A stretch of 64,000 nt of DNA from Thamnidium elegans (GCA_025201345.1 JAIXMG010000008.1:1-64000), one strand, 5' to 3'. Counted from the stretch's first letter, positions 34,200-46,676 are shown. A program made the numbers and translations. Notes: generated by a model not told the origin, from the letters alone.

Positions 34200-37101
34200 C
34201 ACTAGTAGAATCAACTGATTATATCACAATCTATGGTGTTCAGCTATTCAAGATGTTAATGCAATTTAAAGACAAGTGTTTTGAATTAAATAAAGAAAAC
34301 AATGTAGTTCTTTCTAGCAGTCAAGTCCCAAAGCTTAAAAAGTATCTTCCAAATGATCTTAATATAGATCAACCTGATCATTTTTTACCTCCTGCTCCTG
34401 ATAGAGATTTTATGAATTCAGATGGTTTCAATAAGCAATTAAAATCTTTATTTGACACCAATCATTTGCAATTAATTCAATCTACGTATTTTGGACCTCG
34501 AGAATCTAAGGAGTCAACTTTACAAAAGTCACCACTAAATAAGGCATTAGTTGATCATACTCCTCCCAAAAATGAACAACGGCAATCTCTAGATGTTTAT
34601 ATAATTAAACAAGCATTGGTCAAATACACTGTAAATTTCATCAACTTATGGAACAATCCTAAACGACTTAATAATTTATTAAATCGCTTATTACGTGTAC
34701 CCTTAAAAATTCACTTGGCTCCTATTCGTGAAAAAAACTGAAAGATTTCGTAGAAAAAAAGAAATTAAAGAGAGAGGAGAAGTTAAAGCACAACAAAGAT
34801 TTAACTATGTCTGATTATCCAAGCATATCAAAACAGTATCAGCCTGATGCATAAGTCAAGGAATAATCGAAGAAGCCTTTTTAAGAATGAAATTAAAAGA
34901 GACAAATTTACCAAGAAATCTAAAAAAGATTATGCAAATGCTCCCAAATGGCTTAAGAGAGCAGAAAGATGCGATGGACGTATTAAGGCTTACAGCGAAG
35001 TTTTAAAAGAAGAGGTTCGTATACTTTTAATAAATATTCACTTTGGAAATGTAATAATTAAACTTATATTCGAATTTAGAGAATAAAAAGAAGTATAGAA
35101 GATAAGGATATTGTATCTGACGACAAAAATAAGAATAATGATAACGAAATTTTAAAAGAAGAGGTTAGTATACTTTTTGCATTAATTTTGGCAAACGAAA
35201 ATCTAATTTTATATTATAATGTAAAAAGGTGATGATAGTGAAGAGTTGGAACTGGAAATATCTTCCGAACATAACCCAGTTTCCACTAATGGTTTGCTGC
35301 TATTAGAAGATAAAAGACCTCTTAAAAATACCGATGTTAGCAGGAGTAGATTGAATGTATTGCAAGCTATAATAAGAAATCTCATCTATAAATACGATGG
35401 AAAAAGTATTTTTAAAAAAAAACAAAAACAAATTCAAGATGCTTCTAATGATATCAACGAAAAGGAGATTAATATCTGCAAATTAATAATTGATTTGATA
35501 CAACCATATTTCCCTGAAAAAAAAAAAAATAGATACTCAATTGCATTCCAAATAGTTACCCTTTGTATTGATGGCCAATCAAGTTTTTAACAACACTGGA
35601 TATTCCGAAAAAGCTTTAAGAATTTGTCCTTTTACAAGTCCAGGGCATTTGAATGCTTTATCAATGGATGTCTCTGATATATCTAGCTTGTTCTATGGTA
35701 GTAATACGGGAGGCAGCATGAAAAACCTTGATATGTATGGATTTGATGGCGAGGTTTTTCTTTCTAGGCAATAAGCGAATGAACAAAAAGACGCTGTTTT
35801 TAGCTCTTCTTTTGATATATCGGAAATCACAAATACGGAATATTCGTTTAATCAAAAGTTTAATCATATAATAACTTTTTTGCCGGGCTTAAAAACAGTT
35901 AGAGTATCTGGAACTTTGATTCGTAATACTTCATCCAATTCTCGTAAAGCCATCACTCAAAAGATTGATAGCAAAATTACACCAAAACAATTGTCAATTT
36001 CTGCCAAGAAAGATATTAATGATAGGATTGTACTTTTAAAAGCTGAATCAAACGCTCTTGAGTTACAATTAAAAAATGCTGTTCAAACAAGAACGAATCA
36101 TATTATTACAAGCGACATTAAAGGTCTGAAAAATGAATGGATAAAAAAAGAAAAAAATGACAATTCAGGAAAAAAAAGTTAATGACGGATTATACAAGAA
36201 AATAGAGCATCATAAACTATTAACAAAACGTCACAACAACGAAGTAATGGTTATCAGAAAAAACCTAAAAGCTACTAAATCCAGAATTTGTAATTTACAA
36301 AAACAACTTAATTTTTCTGAGTATGATAAAAAAAGATGAAAACATTGTTAAGAAATTTGAAATAACAAAAGAGAACTATAAATGCTTCGAAAGAACAGAA
36401 GATATAGAGTTAGATGAACAAGTTCGCCATTCAGAGGATTTACTGTCTTCTGGAACAGATAATGGGCTGGTAACTATGACAGAAACAACAAAGTCGAATA
36501 TAAAGCAAGTAAAATTTCATTTGAAACTGTTCAACAAATATTCCATATTGAATGATATTAAAGGTAAAAATGATATGATTTCAAAGCAGATTATTTCAAG
36601 CAAACATAATAACACCCTATCATGTTGACCGATATTAGAGGCTATTGTCATGGATCAAGTATTAAATGTCACCTCAAGTACGGAGGTGTATGGAAACCTA
36701 AATTACATAGTCTGTATACTTCTGTTGGAATTACCAATGAAAATTTGACATCACAAACTTGTGTTTTTTGTTTTAAAAAAACTACATATCCATTGAAAGT
36801 GTTAAAAACCCAGAAAGGCAATCTTGTTAAGGAAATAAGAGGAACATCAGTTTGCACAAATGAACATTGTATATTGGCATTAAAAAATGAAACACATAAG
36901 GGAAGAGATGCAGTATCTGCCATAGCAATATGCATTTCTGGATCTACCATGTCACTTTTAAAGATGCAACATCCATCTTTCTCCTATAATAAATACAGCA
37001 GTGAAAATAATACTGATGATTTTAGATCTAAAGCCAAGGTTTTCTTAAACCGAAACACCTCAAGGCCTGTCATCTATGATGATATCACTAGAGAAATCTA
37101 G
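34200..37101 (+). pseudogene. Second, divergent Fanzor/TnpB-like gene, heavily degraded
   Basis: A succession of plus-strand frames reads as one decayed protein: a helical N-terminal part (VYIIKQALVKYTVNFINLWN), a basic block (APKWLKRAERCDGRI), a central domain (SGTLIRNTSSNSRKAIT) and a coiled region, then the nuclease end. SSGTDNGLVTMTETT (36446 on) resembles RuvC-I. ITNENLTSQTCVFC (36732 on) has the acidic residue before the first zinc-ribbon Cys pair. CTNEHC gives the second pair, and KGRDAVSAIAI (36897 on) the RuvC-III Asp. The blocks match the fungal Fanzor order but differ in sequence from the 20.5-23.5 kb relic. Several stops and frame changes separate the frames, so it is not functional as it stands. 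Confidence 0.55.
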
Positions 37102-37518
37102 GTAAGAGCTTAAAACAGCTAATTTATTTATTCTAAAATTTTTATGTAAATTTCAATTTGAATATACATCATTTCTATTGGCTAATTAATTTTTTTATAG
37201 TAAATACCCTTACAGTAAAAGGAATGTTTTAGCAGCAGCGTAATTTCATTACCTTAAGTAGCGAATACAATTTTTTTTAAAAGAAAAAAACTATTATTCC
37301 TGCCAAATTTCACTTGTAGCAACGTAAATTTCCTTTTTTACGTCTTATTATATATCTTTATCGCTTAATTGGGTCTTAATTGGCCTGTATATCTTGTATA
37401 TACTTACTGTATAAGATGAAACGAATTGGGCGGTGGTTAGGGAGTTTTAATTACAATTCAAAAAAAGTTTTTTTATTATTACTCAATATACATTTTTTCC
37501 TTCTTATATCAATTGTAA
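37102..37518. other. Upstream region of HEL2
   Basis: 417 bp, AT-rich, no recognised element and no match to the hairpin at 34136 that would mark the right end of the preceding relic. Confidence 0.5.
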
Positions 37519-39801
37519 ATGGAGGCGACTTCAGTTCAAAAAAATCAAAGATCCCAAAAGACTCAAACTAAATCGGTGCCAAAAAAGGTAGAATCCGAGT
37601 CCGAGGACGAAGAAGAATTGTGTTTTATCTGTACTGAACCAGTTACTACGTTTGCAGTATCCGAATGTGATCATCGTACTTGTCATCGTTGTAGTCTTCG
37701 TTTAAGAGCCTTATACGAAACTCGAAACTGTGCTTATTGCAAGGTAAGTTTTTTTTTATTTATTTATTTATTATTATTTTTTTTTATTTATTTTTGTTTT
37801 GTTAGGCAGAGCAAAAAGTAGTTATTTTTACGAAGGAAGCAGAGAAATTGTTTGAGCAGTATACAATTGATGATACCCCTTTTACTGATAAAAAATTAGG
37901 TATTCGATTTGAGACGCAAGAGATGTACAAGGAAGCTATGCATATGTTGGATTTCAATTGCCCTAAAAAAGAGTGCGCCGAGTCATTTAAAAATTGGGGT
38001 GAGTTAAAGCAACATGTCAGAAAGGTACATAGTTTAAATATTTGGTAAGTTTTACGGTATTAAAAAAAAATCTACTGTTATATTGAACAACTATTATCCT
38101 AGTGATCTATGTTCTCGTCATAAAAAGGTCTTTCCTTATGAACAATCATTGTACACATCTGCTCAGTTGACAAAACATCACCGTGAAGGTGATAAAGATT
38201 TCAACAAGGAAGACGAAACTGGTTTCACCGGTCACCCCGAATGTGCATTTTGTAAGATCCGATTTTTTGGCGACGACGAATTATTTGTGCACTGTCGCGA
38301 TATGCACGAGCAATGTTTCCTTTGTGTTCGTAGCGGTAACCGACATGAATACTATGCCAACTACGAAAGTTTAGAAAACCATTTTAAGAGCGACCATGCC
38401 ATGTGTCTTTACCCACAGTGTCTTGAAAAGAAATTTGTAGTTTTTGATTCTGCTATTGATTTAAAAGCACATGAAGTGGAAGTACACGGTGAGTCACTCT
38501 CGGGGTTACAGAGATCAATGCAAACCGACGCTCGTAGATTAGAGCTTAATTTCCAATACGATTCTTATCGTAATCAACAACAACAACGATCAAACAACAA
38601 TAAGAAATCGAGTAATAATAATAATGATAACAATAATAAAAAGACTAAAAGTAACAAAGCGCCTACCGCTAGTGGTCCTTCCACGCCTGGTGCCAGTGGT
38701 CCTTCTACACCTGCTTTCTCTGAAAATGAATTCCCTAGCATGTCATCTGTAGCCGAGGTCATACCCTCTTTACCTCGTACCATTCCCGGCGCAAGTACTA
38801 AAAAAAATAAAGGAAAAGGTTTACAAAAGCCAGCCGGATTTGGTGCACTTTCGTCTGCGCCCTCTACATCCAGCACTACTACTACTGCCGTCAACCTTAC
38901 CAGAAACTCGCCTACTACAGATAGACTACCTGGAGTTGTAGCCAGTCATGCTTCATTTTTGTCCAAAGTAGGAAATATATTAGAGACAAAGGAAAAGGTT
39001 GCTGAGTTTAGATCGCTTACAGGAGCCTATAGAAAGAGCAACATAGGCTGTGAAGAATATGTCAATAGTATTGTCAAATTAACCAATAATTCTATTGAAA
39101 ATTCAAGTAAGATCTTTAAGGGAGTAGAGGATTTATTAGACATTGAAGAAAAAAAATGGGAATTAGTTCGTGTTTGGAGAAATAAACAAACAACTGTAAG
39201 CTGCTTATATATACGTATTTATATACTATATATATATATATATTTAGTGACTGATATATAATATTAGATGAGCCAATTCCCAGCACTGGATATTAGAGAA
39301 AAGGTTAAACCAAATGCATCTCGCGTTTTAGTGATTAAAGGGCCTAAACAAACCAACAACAATAACAAGTCAAAAAATGTATGGGATAAAGTAGCTACAG
39401 CGGCTACAGTTGCCACTACTGTAAATAGTAGACCATCCAGCGCCCGATCCTCACCCCAATCCTCTAGACCTAGTTCACCTAGACCTAGCTCACCTAGCTC
39501 GCCAGGTAATACTTTCCGCTCACCCAACAAAACGTCTTGGAGCGGGTCATCCAAGAGTGAAACGACAAAGACAGATAATTTCCCGTCTTTAAAAGCTAAC
39601 ACATTTCCTTCTTTACCTTCTACTTCTCCTAAACATCAAATGATTTTGAATATGCGTCGAACCGCATCTGGTCAACAAATAAATAATGCTTGGGGAGGTA
39701 GCGAAGAAGGTAGAGAGTCTGGTGTCGATGAAAGTGATAGCAGTAGCGGCAAAAAGAAGAAGGGTAGAAAGAATAAAGTATTATTTAGAGTTGGTTTATA
39801 A
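37519..39801 (+). CDS. HEL2: E3 ubiquitin ligase Hel2/ZNF598
   Basis: Four exons (37519-37743, 37806-38044, 38103-39195, 39268-39801) encode 696 residues. Hel2 senses collided ribosomes and ubiquitinates 40S proteins to start ribosome-associated quality control. The N-terminal RING is C-x2-C type (CFICTEP, CDHRTCHRC, CAYC). C2H2 fingers typical of the family follow: CPKKECAESFKNWGELKQHV, CAFCKIRFFGDDELFVHCRD, and CFLCVRSGNRHEYYANYESL with its HF partner. The second half is low complexity (poly-Asn/Lys, Ser/Pro), with conserved short motifs such as NEFPSM and FPSLP repeated. A (TA)n stretch lies in the last intron. Confidence 0.93.
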
Positions 39802-39916
39802 TTATAAAAAAAAAAGCTTAATTTTATTTTATACACGTACACCAACTATTTTTTTTTTTTAAAAAAAACAGGGCGGAAGATTTTAAAACGAAAAAAATTT
39901 TCTTTTTTTTTTCTCC
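39802..39916. other. HEL2 to NOT1-like spacer
   Basis: 115 bp with T/A runs. It must hold both the HEL2 terminator and the promoter of the next gene. Confidence 0.5.
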
Positions 39917-42618
39917 ATGTATAATAATAAAATGACACCTTCACCTATAATACCAAATACTAATGAGAGCAAAATGAAGTTGTATGAAATGTTTTCTCAA
40001 AAGCAGTTAGCGCCGCCACCCAATTTAACTCATCCAGCTGTTTCTAATAACTCTAGTAAATAACAGAAAAAGATATCATTTTTATGAAAAAAAAAAAAAA
40101 AAAAAAAAAAAAACTGACTGTTTATCATGTATAGATCTATTCAACTTTCATACAAGTTTTCAATCAACAGACTTATTTACAACCAAAGTAGAACAAATGT
40201 TGATTGAATTGGATCGCTTGTTAAAGCAAGCAGGCAATTTACCATTTTCTTTATTACCACCTCATCATGATATAATTCTTGTCATGCGACAAATACCATT
40301 ATTAATCAACCAAAGTGCTCAGCCTACTTTATTAAGATCAGTAGTAGAGAAAGTTATATTTCAATTATACCAGTCTAATACTGGATTATCAATTGAAGTC
40401 TATTGTCGATTTCTTCAAACATTAATTGAATTATCGCCAAGTATATCGAAAGAAACTATAAGTTGGATTTTATATTCAGATGATGAGGTAAAAAGAAAAA
40501 TAAAGGCTTTGAAGGTATATCAATTTTAACTTGATTTTATTAGAGAAAATATAACGTATGGATTATTACTTCTCTGGTCAAATTTGGCTTAATACCTCTT
40601 GAAGAATTCGATATTCAATTAGCGAAACAACTAAATAAGGAACATATTGATTTGCAGCTAATTGAATTCACTACAGAGCTATTACAGAACTGTTTATTAA
40701 CGATGCATCCTATTACTTTAGTGGAAGATCACGTATTAGTTATTAATGCCCTGAAAAGACTACAAACACCAAAGTATTTTTTTTTTATATTTGTATATGG
40801 TAACATTATTATTCAATTCCACTATTTTGTTAGAGCTATGGAATTAATCCAAGACTTGAAGAATAGAATGATTCGTAATTCACAAGATGATACCTTTACA
40901 CTAAGACTTTTATTAGCTGAATGGACTCGTGTTTGTAGACATAGTATGACAAGTAATGCGCTTTATACTCATTTTGCTGAAAAAGTAAAGTAAACAAAAA
41001 ATGTTAACTTATCAAAAATTACTTACGCCTATAATTAGATTATTTCCACAATTACATGTGATACAGAAAGATTATGTTTCTTTTTCAGACTATGCACCGA
41101 AACATGTATTGAATTATATCAACCTTCACGACCTCAATCCATTGACGCATATACAAAGTTAGTAGGATATATGGTTCGTTTACAAGAAAACTACACTTCG
41201 AAAATTACTATGACAACTCATGTTCTTTCTGTGGTTGTCTTGGTGCTGGCTCATCAACATGAAACTCTAAGCACTCAATTTAATCAAAAACCATTTTTAA
41301 AGTTATTAAGTTCTTTGTTCATTGAACTAAATCAATCTACAAGTCAAGATAAGGAAACAAATGCTAGTTTTATTACTGTTTACAGGTAATATTATATACT
41401 GTCTCACTTTTTTTTTAAAAAAAAGAAAACTAATTTGGAAACAGTAATACGTTATATACGCTTGAACCGCGCCATTTCTCTGGATTTGCTTTTTCTTGGT
41501 TACAATTATTCTCTCATCGACTTTACTTGCCATTACTATTATCGCTGGAGAATCAACATAATGGCTGGACCATCTGTTTTAAACTTATGAAAGCACACTT
41601 GTTATTTTTAAAGACCTTATTACGACAAAGAAGGCATCAAGGGCGTCAGTTAGGTCCCAGCGAAAAAGCATTTTATCAAGGTACCCTAAGATTTTTAGTA
41701 GTTATGTTGCATGACTATCCAGAATTCTTGTGCGAACATTATTTATCGTTTATTCAATTATTACCGTCCGAATGTATTCAATTACGAAACGTAATTTTAA
41801 GTTCATTTCCCAGAGATATGATCTTACCTGACCCATTTACAACCACATTGGGTTATATGGCTATGACAAGTCTACCGCCTCGATTATTTATTGACGAAGA
41901 TGCTTATTATTCATTGGAAGAAGATCAAGAAGATGTATTTCAATTAAAAGAGTTGGATAGTTATTTGACATCTGGAAAGTTAACCTCAGTAATTACCAAT
42001 GGAGTGATACATTATATTAAAAATGATCAGGATCAGTACGATTTAGAGAAAATACAGCAATTAGTATTCTATGTAGGAACTAAAGCGAAATTAGATACGA
42101 CCAAATCATTATCCGAAAACCCTGCCATTCAAATATATAAGCACCTGTTATCTCATTTACCCACAAGTCATGAACGTTATTTATTAGTCAATGCTATTGT
42201 TGATCATTTACGGTATCCTAATAGTCATACTTATTTCTTTAGCATGACTTTGTTGCATTTGTTTAGTACTCAAACTGAATTTATCAAAGAATTGATTACT
42301 AGGTAAACTAAATAATATGCATTTGAATTTTCTCTTTAGTTAACTTTTTTTTTAAAAAAAATGTATAGGGTCCTGTTGGAAAGATTAATTGTCAATCGTC
42401 CTCATCCTTGGGGTTTGTTAACTACTTTTATTCAATTAATTAAAGAGCCTCATTTCACAGACCATGAATTTATTCAATGCTCTATGCATCATTCTGCGGA
42501 TATCAAGCGATTATTTGAAAATGTACTAAAGTAAGTTATTTATTATTATTATATGTATATTTGACTTGTATTTAAACCAAACCGAATATATTTCAGGTCA
42601 ACGCAACAATTACAATGA
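39917..42618 (+). CDS. Short NOT1 (CNOT1)-like protein containing only the C-terminal module
   Basis: Eight exons (39917-40055, 40135-40487, 40544-40773, 40834-40984, 41039-41385, 41445-42302, 42369-42530, 42597-42618) close into 753 residues. Strong CNOT1 C-terminal blocks are present: [53 protein letters not shown] and [20 protein letters not shown]. This is the NOT module, which binds NOT2/NOT3 in the CCR4-NOT deadenylase complex. Canonical Not1 has about 2000 residues with MIF4G and CAF40-binding domains, which are absent here. The Met start follows a short promoter directly behind HEL2. It may be a paralog limited to the NOT module. The stop codon overlaps a transposon terminal repeat. 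Confidence 0.85.
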
Positions 42619-42846
42619 TTCCACTACCAATTTAAGGATTTAGTGAAAACATTTGCAGAAAATAAAAATAAAAAATTGTATTATCAAGTTTTGTCGAGAC
42701 TATTAACATAATTTACGATAAAAATAAAGCCTTTTGATATTCTCGTACTTATTCATATTATTTATAAGCAATTTTATTTTGTAAGAGTCTGCTACTTTTT
42801 TTCATTAAAAGCACAAAAATAGTTTTTAAGTTGGCAATGGAATGAC
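42617..42846. mobile_element. 230-bp element of the GTTCCACTGCC family
   Basis: The left end ATTCCACTACCAATTTAAGG and right end (reverse complement ATTCCATTGCCAACTTAA) are imperfect inverted repeats. The interior shares AATAAAGCC...TCTCGTACTTATTCA with 9421-9477 and with the outer part of the inverted repeat at 6637-7216. No coding capacity. It lies between two convergent genes. Confidence 0.65.
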
Positions 42847-42910
42847 AAAACACAGCTATTCACTTTCTATGTATATTTATATTTATACATTTACAAAAAA
42901 AAATTTTTTT

Positions 42911-43748
42911 TTATTTCATTGCCTTTTTCTTAACGATAAAGAGACGCATTCCTTGCCTTGTATACTCTTCTCTTTTAGGATCTTCCATAACTTCAACAAA
43001 CTCAAACTTTTTTTTGGCCAATTGAAAAAATCGCTTATCGGCATTTCTTCGTTTACGATAAGCTAAGTAAATGACGGTTTTCTCATTGGTAGTTAATGAC
43101 AAAAAAGTATCCACTAAAATAGGAAACGCCTCTTCATGATAAATACAATCGGATGCTAATATCACATCAGCATTTAATAATTCTGGCTGTTCAATTTTTT
43201 CTCCCCTAATTTATAATACGTCAGATATAATAAACATGTGTTTGGGTTTCTACTTACCAGTTTAAAACTTTCGCTTTTACTAACGCGTCTAGAAGATTTA
43301 ACTTTATATTTTCTTGCATCAAACTCATCATGTTTCTGGTATATATGTATATATTTACGCGTAAGAAAATATAACAAATATAAATAAAAAATAAATAGTT
43401 GTAAAAAAAAATAGATGATTACATTTGATCTGTAATAACCATTTGTTTAATATCAGGACATAACTTTGCAACAGCTAATCCAACAAGGCCAGTACCAGCA
43501 CCAATCTCAACAATGGTTTGGTCTTTAAATAAAGTATGTTGGGATTGTTCACGCTTCCAAACTAAATACTCGAGTATGATTTGAGTGCATTCCCAGATCT
43601 TACCACCACAACCACTACTGAGATCTTGTGATAGTAAAATAGGCTCGGTTAAACCTTTTATCTCTATTTTCCCAATATGAGCTGTTACTTCCTGTTCTCG
43701 TTGTTCAAAATCACCATATTCGGCAAGGTCAGTATTTTTTGTGTTCAT
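42911..43748 (-). CDS. METTL21-like protein-lysine methyltransferase
   Basis: Three exons (43423-43748, 43258-43335, 42911-43205) encode 232 residues. The SAM-binding motif I is TIVEIGAGTGLVGLAVAK. Motifs typical of seven-beta-strand lysine methyltransferases follow: GGKIWECTQIILEYL before it, and VILASDCIYHEEAFPILVDT and VIYLAYRKRRNADKRFF after it. Members of this family methylate elongation factors or chaperones. The substrate cannot be assigned; fungal Efm6 is one candidate. The Met at 43748 was preferred to a Lys-rich in-frame extension. Confidence 0.85.
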
Positions 43749-44740
43749 TCTAATAATATGTACTAAAAAGAGTAGGAAGTTTTTTCTCTTTTTCTTTGGA
43801 TGTAAAAAGGGAAGATTGTATTCCCGGTATAGTTTTTTTTTTTCAGCCACCATGAACAACTTATGAATACGTAGTATATAAAAAAAAGGAGGTTAGAGGC
43901 ATTTGTTACCATGTTTTTATTATAGATTACGACCGATTAATATGTTCAATACACCAATTCTTTCCGTAGGGATTAATCAAGTTGTTAAGTTTGAATACAC
44001 TGCCGTAGTTTAATTCTATTTTGAATATCAAATTTAATGAATAGACCATGTCTTTTTTTTTTTTTAGAAGACAAAGCAGTCATTTGTGCTTCCAAAGTGG
44101 GGAGAGAGAAGAAGAAAACTGGGCTGGAATATTTCAGGATGAGAAAAGCGATAATTAATTTTTAGTCAGTTAATGTTATATCGCTTTTATCTCAGTAGAA
44201 GACAATACCCGCATTAAATAAACAAAGCAATGTCTTTGTCATTGTTTTTTTTTGGGGGGGAGGTTCGCGAAAAAAAGGGAAAGCCACTCTCCTCACCATA
44301 AATTAAAGAAGATATTACAAAAGTTTAATATGGACGCCTGGTCTCTTTCATGCAATACAGGAGGTCACATCGTTTGGGATCAATCAAGACACGCCTTTCG
44401 CTTGTTTCCCCAAATCCTCTTGTGCTAATTCTTCGATATGTCTGGTGTTATCATATTCTGACTCAGGATTGTTTCCAATTCTTCTTGAAACGCTTTTTTG
44501 GTACCCTTCTGCTACCATTCTTTCACGGAGAGTATTCGACTTTCTTTTTTTTTTACAGAGTATATTCAACATCGTATGGAGTCTATTGCAAAATGAACTT
44601 TTATGGTGTTGTAATAGGTTGTTTAAATTTTAGTACATTCGTACAAAGCAATCTGTTGAGCATTTACTAGCCTCAATGGAGTATAACTAGTGTATTGACA
44701 ATATGTTACTTTATGCTTAGAAATTAATTGTCCGTATATT
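43749..44740. other. Gene-poor region
   Basis: AT-rich. A minus-strand frame at 44384-44572 (ERMVAEGYQKSVSRRIGNNP) has a protein-like composition but no recognised family, and splice partners could not be established. G8 run at 44256-44262. Confidence 0.35.
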
Positions 44741-44744
44741 CTTG

Positions 44745-45003
44745 TTTTCCACTAGTCTTGTCTTTCATGTCTTACCGCCGTCACGCTCCTGTTTATCTAC
44801 AAGGCTTTAGAACATTTCAACAAAGTCTTTTTGATAAAGTCGTTTGATTTAAAGCCTGTATCTGCTTCCAATTATTTTAAAAAAATATACCTCGCTAGAG
44901 TAAAATTATGCTTTACGAGTATGTTTACGGTGTCAACCAATTCATGTAATGGCTTTAAATATTCACGTTTCCAAATATTTTTTATAGTTGTTTTAATTGA
45001 CAT
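44745..45003 (-). pseudogene. N-terminal fragment of a Fanzor-like gene
   Basis: Starting at ATG 45003 the frame reads MSIKTTIKNIWKREYLKPLH and TVNILVKHNFTLARYIFL. After a frameshift it continues LEADTGFKSNDFIKKTLLKC. This resembles the opening helices of Mucorales Fanzor-like proteins. No nuclease domain follows. Confidence 0.4.
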
Positions 45004-45119
45004 AATGCAAAGAAGAGTCACTACTAGGAATATTTTCCCGGTGTATAGTGGGGGTTTATACATTAGATTAAGTCGCTTACCTGTATAAATTTCGACAATG
45101 CAACATAATTTTTCTTTTT

Positions 45120-45458
45120 CGAGATTTAATTATGGGTTAGAAGTCGTCATCCGAGCTCTCTTCTGCATAAGTTTCAAAGAAATCTATCATAAAATCAATT
45201 TTGTGGTCAGTAACATTTAAATATATTATTAAATACAAAACCTGACTACCGGTTTTTGTTGCCGGTTTTTGTTTTTCTCTTTGATGTATTATCTTTGTTA
45301 AAAGGGGAAACATCATCGTTTTGCCTTTTCTTCATTTGCAAATAAAATTTTATGAGAAAGATGTGAAAAAAAAAAGTCTCAAAAAATTGAAAAAGGTAAA
45401 TCTTGAGCTTCAAAAAATAAAATAAAAAATATTGAAGCCTTTGGAGATCAAATGTCAT
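45120..45458 (-). other. Possible small basic/acidic ORF pair
   Basis: A frame with MKKRQNDDVSPFNKDNTSKR and a second one ending FETYAEESSDDDF before TAA (about 45133) could be exons of a small protein, but no junction closes in phase. Unrecognised. Confidence 0.2.
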
Positions 45459-45459
45459 G

Positions 45460-46517
45460 TTTTATAACCACTATGAAGACACAAATTTAGTGATGTCCAG
45501 CTAAAATCGATCTGGACATATGAAGCACTTCTTCAATTTTCAACTGGCCGTCATCAGCTATGGTTAATTAGCGTATTTACGTAACTTTGCTTCCTTAAAA
45601 ATTAAAGTAAAATAAAGACAATTTTTATATGAATTTCGGATGACTTTCTTTCGTATAACCTTTTATTTTATTTTACAAATAGTCGGGTAAATACTTTACG
45701 ATAAGAGTGATGGAAGGGATAGATTCATTAAAAATATTTATGTATTGCTCCCTAGAATGTAGAACTTTGACAGTTACGCCTTGGTAGTTGACTTTTGTTT
45801 ATATTCGAAGTAATAAAAATAAAAAATACTGATAGTTATACAATATATTCTTTCTAGTTTTTAAAAGCATAGATGGAGACATATATTACAATTAAGTTAA
45901 GTATGGATATAATAGAAATGTTCTTTATACCCAATTTTTTATAAGCAACCTTTCTTTTATCTGATTTAGTCTACACACTGGGCTACTCAAGGTAGAAGAA
46001 GATGCGAGATTATAACATGGTAAAGGATACAACTCCATATAATACTACGCGTTATATCTAATACCCCACTTATAGACGTATTATGATTGCTCGCTTAAAA
46101 TTAAACCTGTCTGCTGGTATCTTTATTTTCTTAAATTGCGCTGAGCCATCAGTGAAACTTCTTGAGGTATTTCCGTATAATTTTTTATTACTATAACATT
46201 TTTTCTTTTTTTTCTTTTTTTTTTCCAGTCCCTGTGAGTGCTAGTCCTAATTTAGGCACTCTTATTACATAATAAGTTATTCTGGGATTTTATTTTATTT
46301 TTACTTTTTGCATAAATTTGACATTTATAAATAAGGAGAAGGGCATAAGCGGGAATGTAAGAGGGGGGAAAATCTATAGCATTACATAACGAAAATGAAT
46401 GAGAAACGACTACGAAGGGTTTTTTTTTTATATATCATATGTACGTATATATAGGGCAATAATTATAGTGTTAAGGAAAAAAAAAAAGGAGAGAAAGAGA
46501 AACTTAAAAAGAAAATG
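45460..46517. other. AT-rich intergenic region
   Basis: About 1.06 kb; nothing supportable was found. Confidence 0.5.
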
Positions 46518-46676
46518 TTATAAGGATTGTAATGAAGATGTTTTACCCATATAACAACAGCACATATACTTTTGAACAAACGATTTGAAACGTATAGTCG
46601 TGAATTGATTTGTAGGCGGTGTTGGCGGAGGACGAGGTGGTCTAGGGTTTTGAGGACGAGGTTTTCTAAAGTTCAT
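46518..46676 (-). CDS. Small proline-rich hypothetical protein
   Basis: A 52-codon frame: MNFRKPRPQNPRPPRPPPTP, then FTTIRFKSFVQKYMCCCY and a Ser-rich end. Proline codons cluster in the first half and three consecutive Cys follow. No family was recognised. It is less AT-rich than its surroundings, which supports selection for coding, but it could be the first exon of a longer gene or chance. Confidence 0.3.
   Translation of the reverse strand: MNFRKPRPQNPRPPRPPPTPPTNQFTTIRFKSFVQKYMCCCYMGKTSSLQSL

Noticed and set aside
44384..44572. Minus-strand 62-codon ORF with protein-like composition
   Set aside because: No recognisable homology and no exon partners that close in phase.
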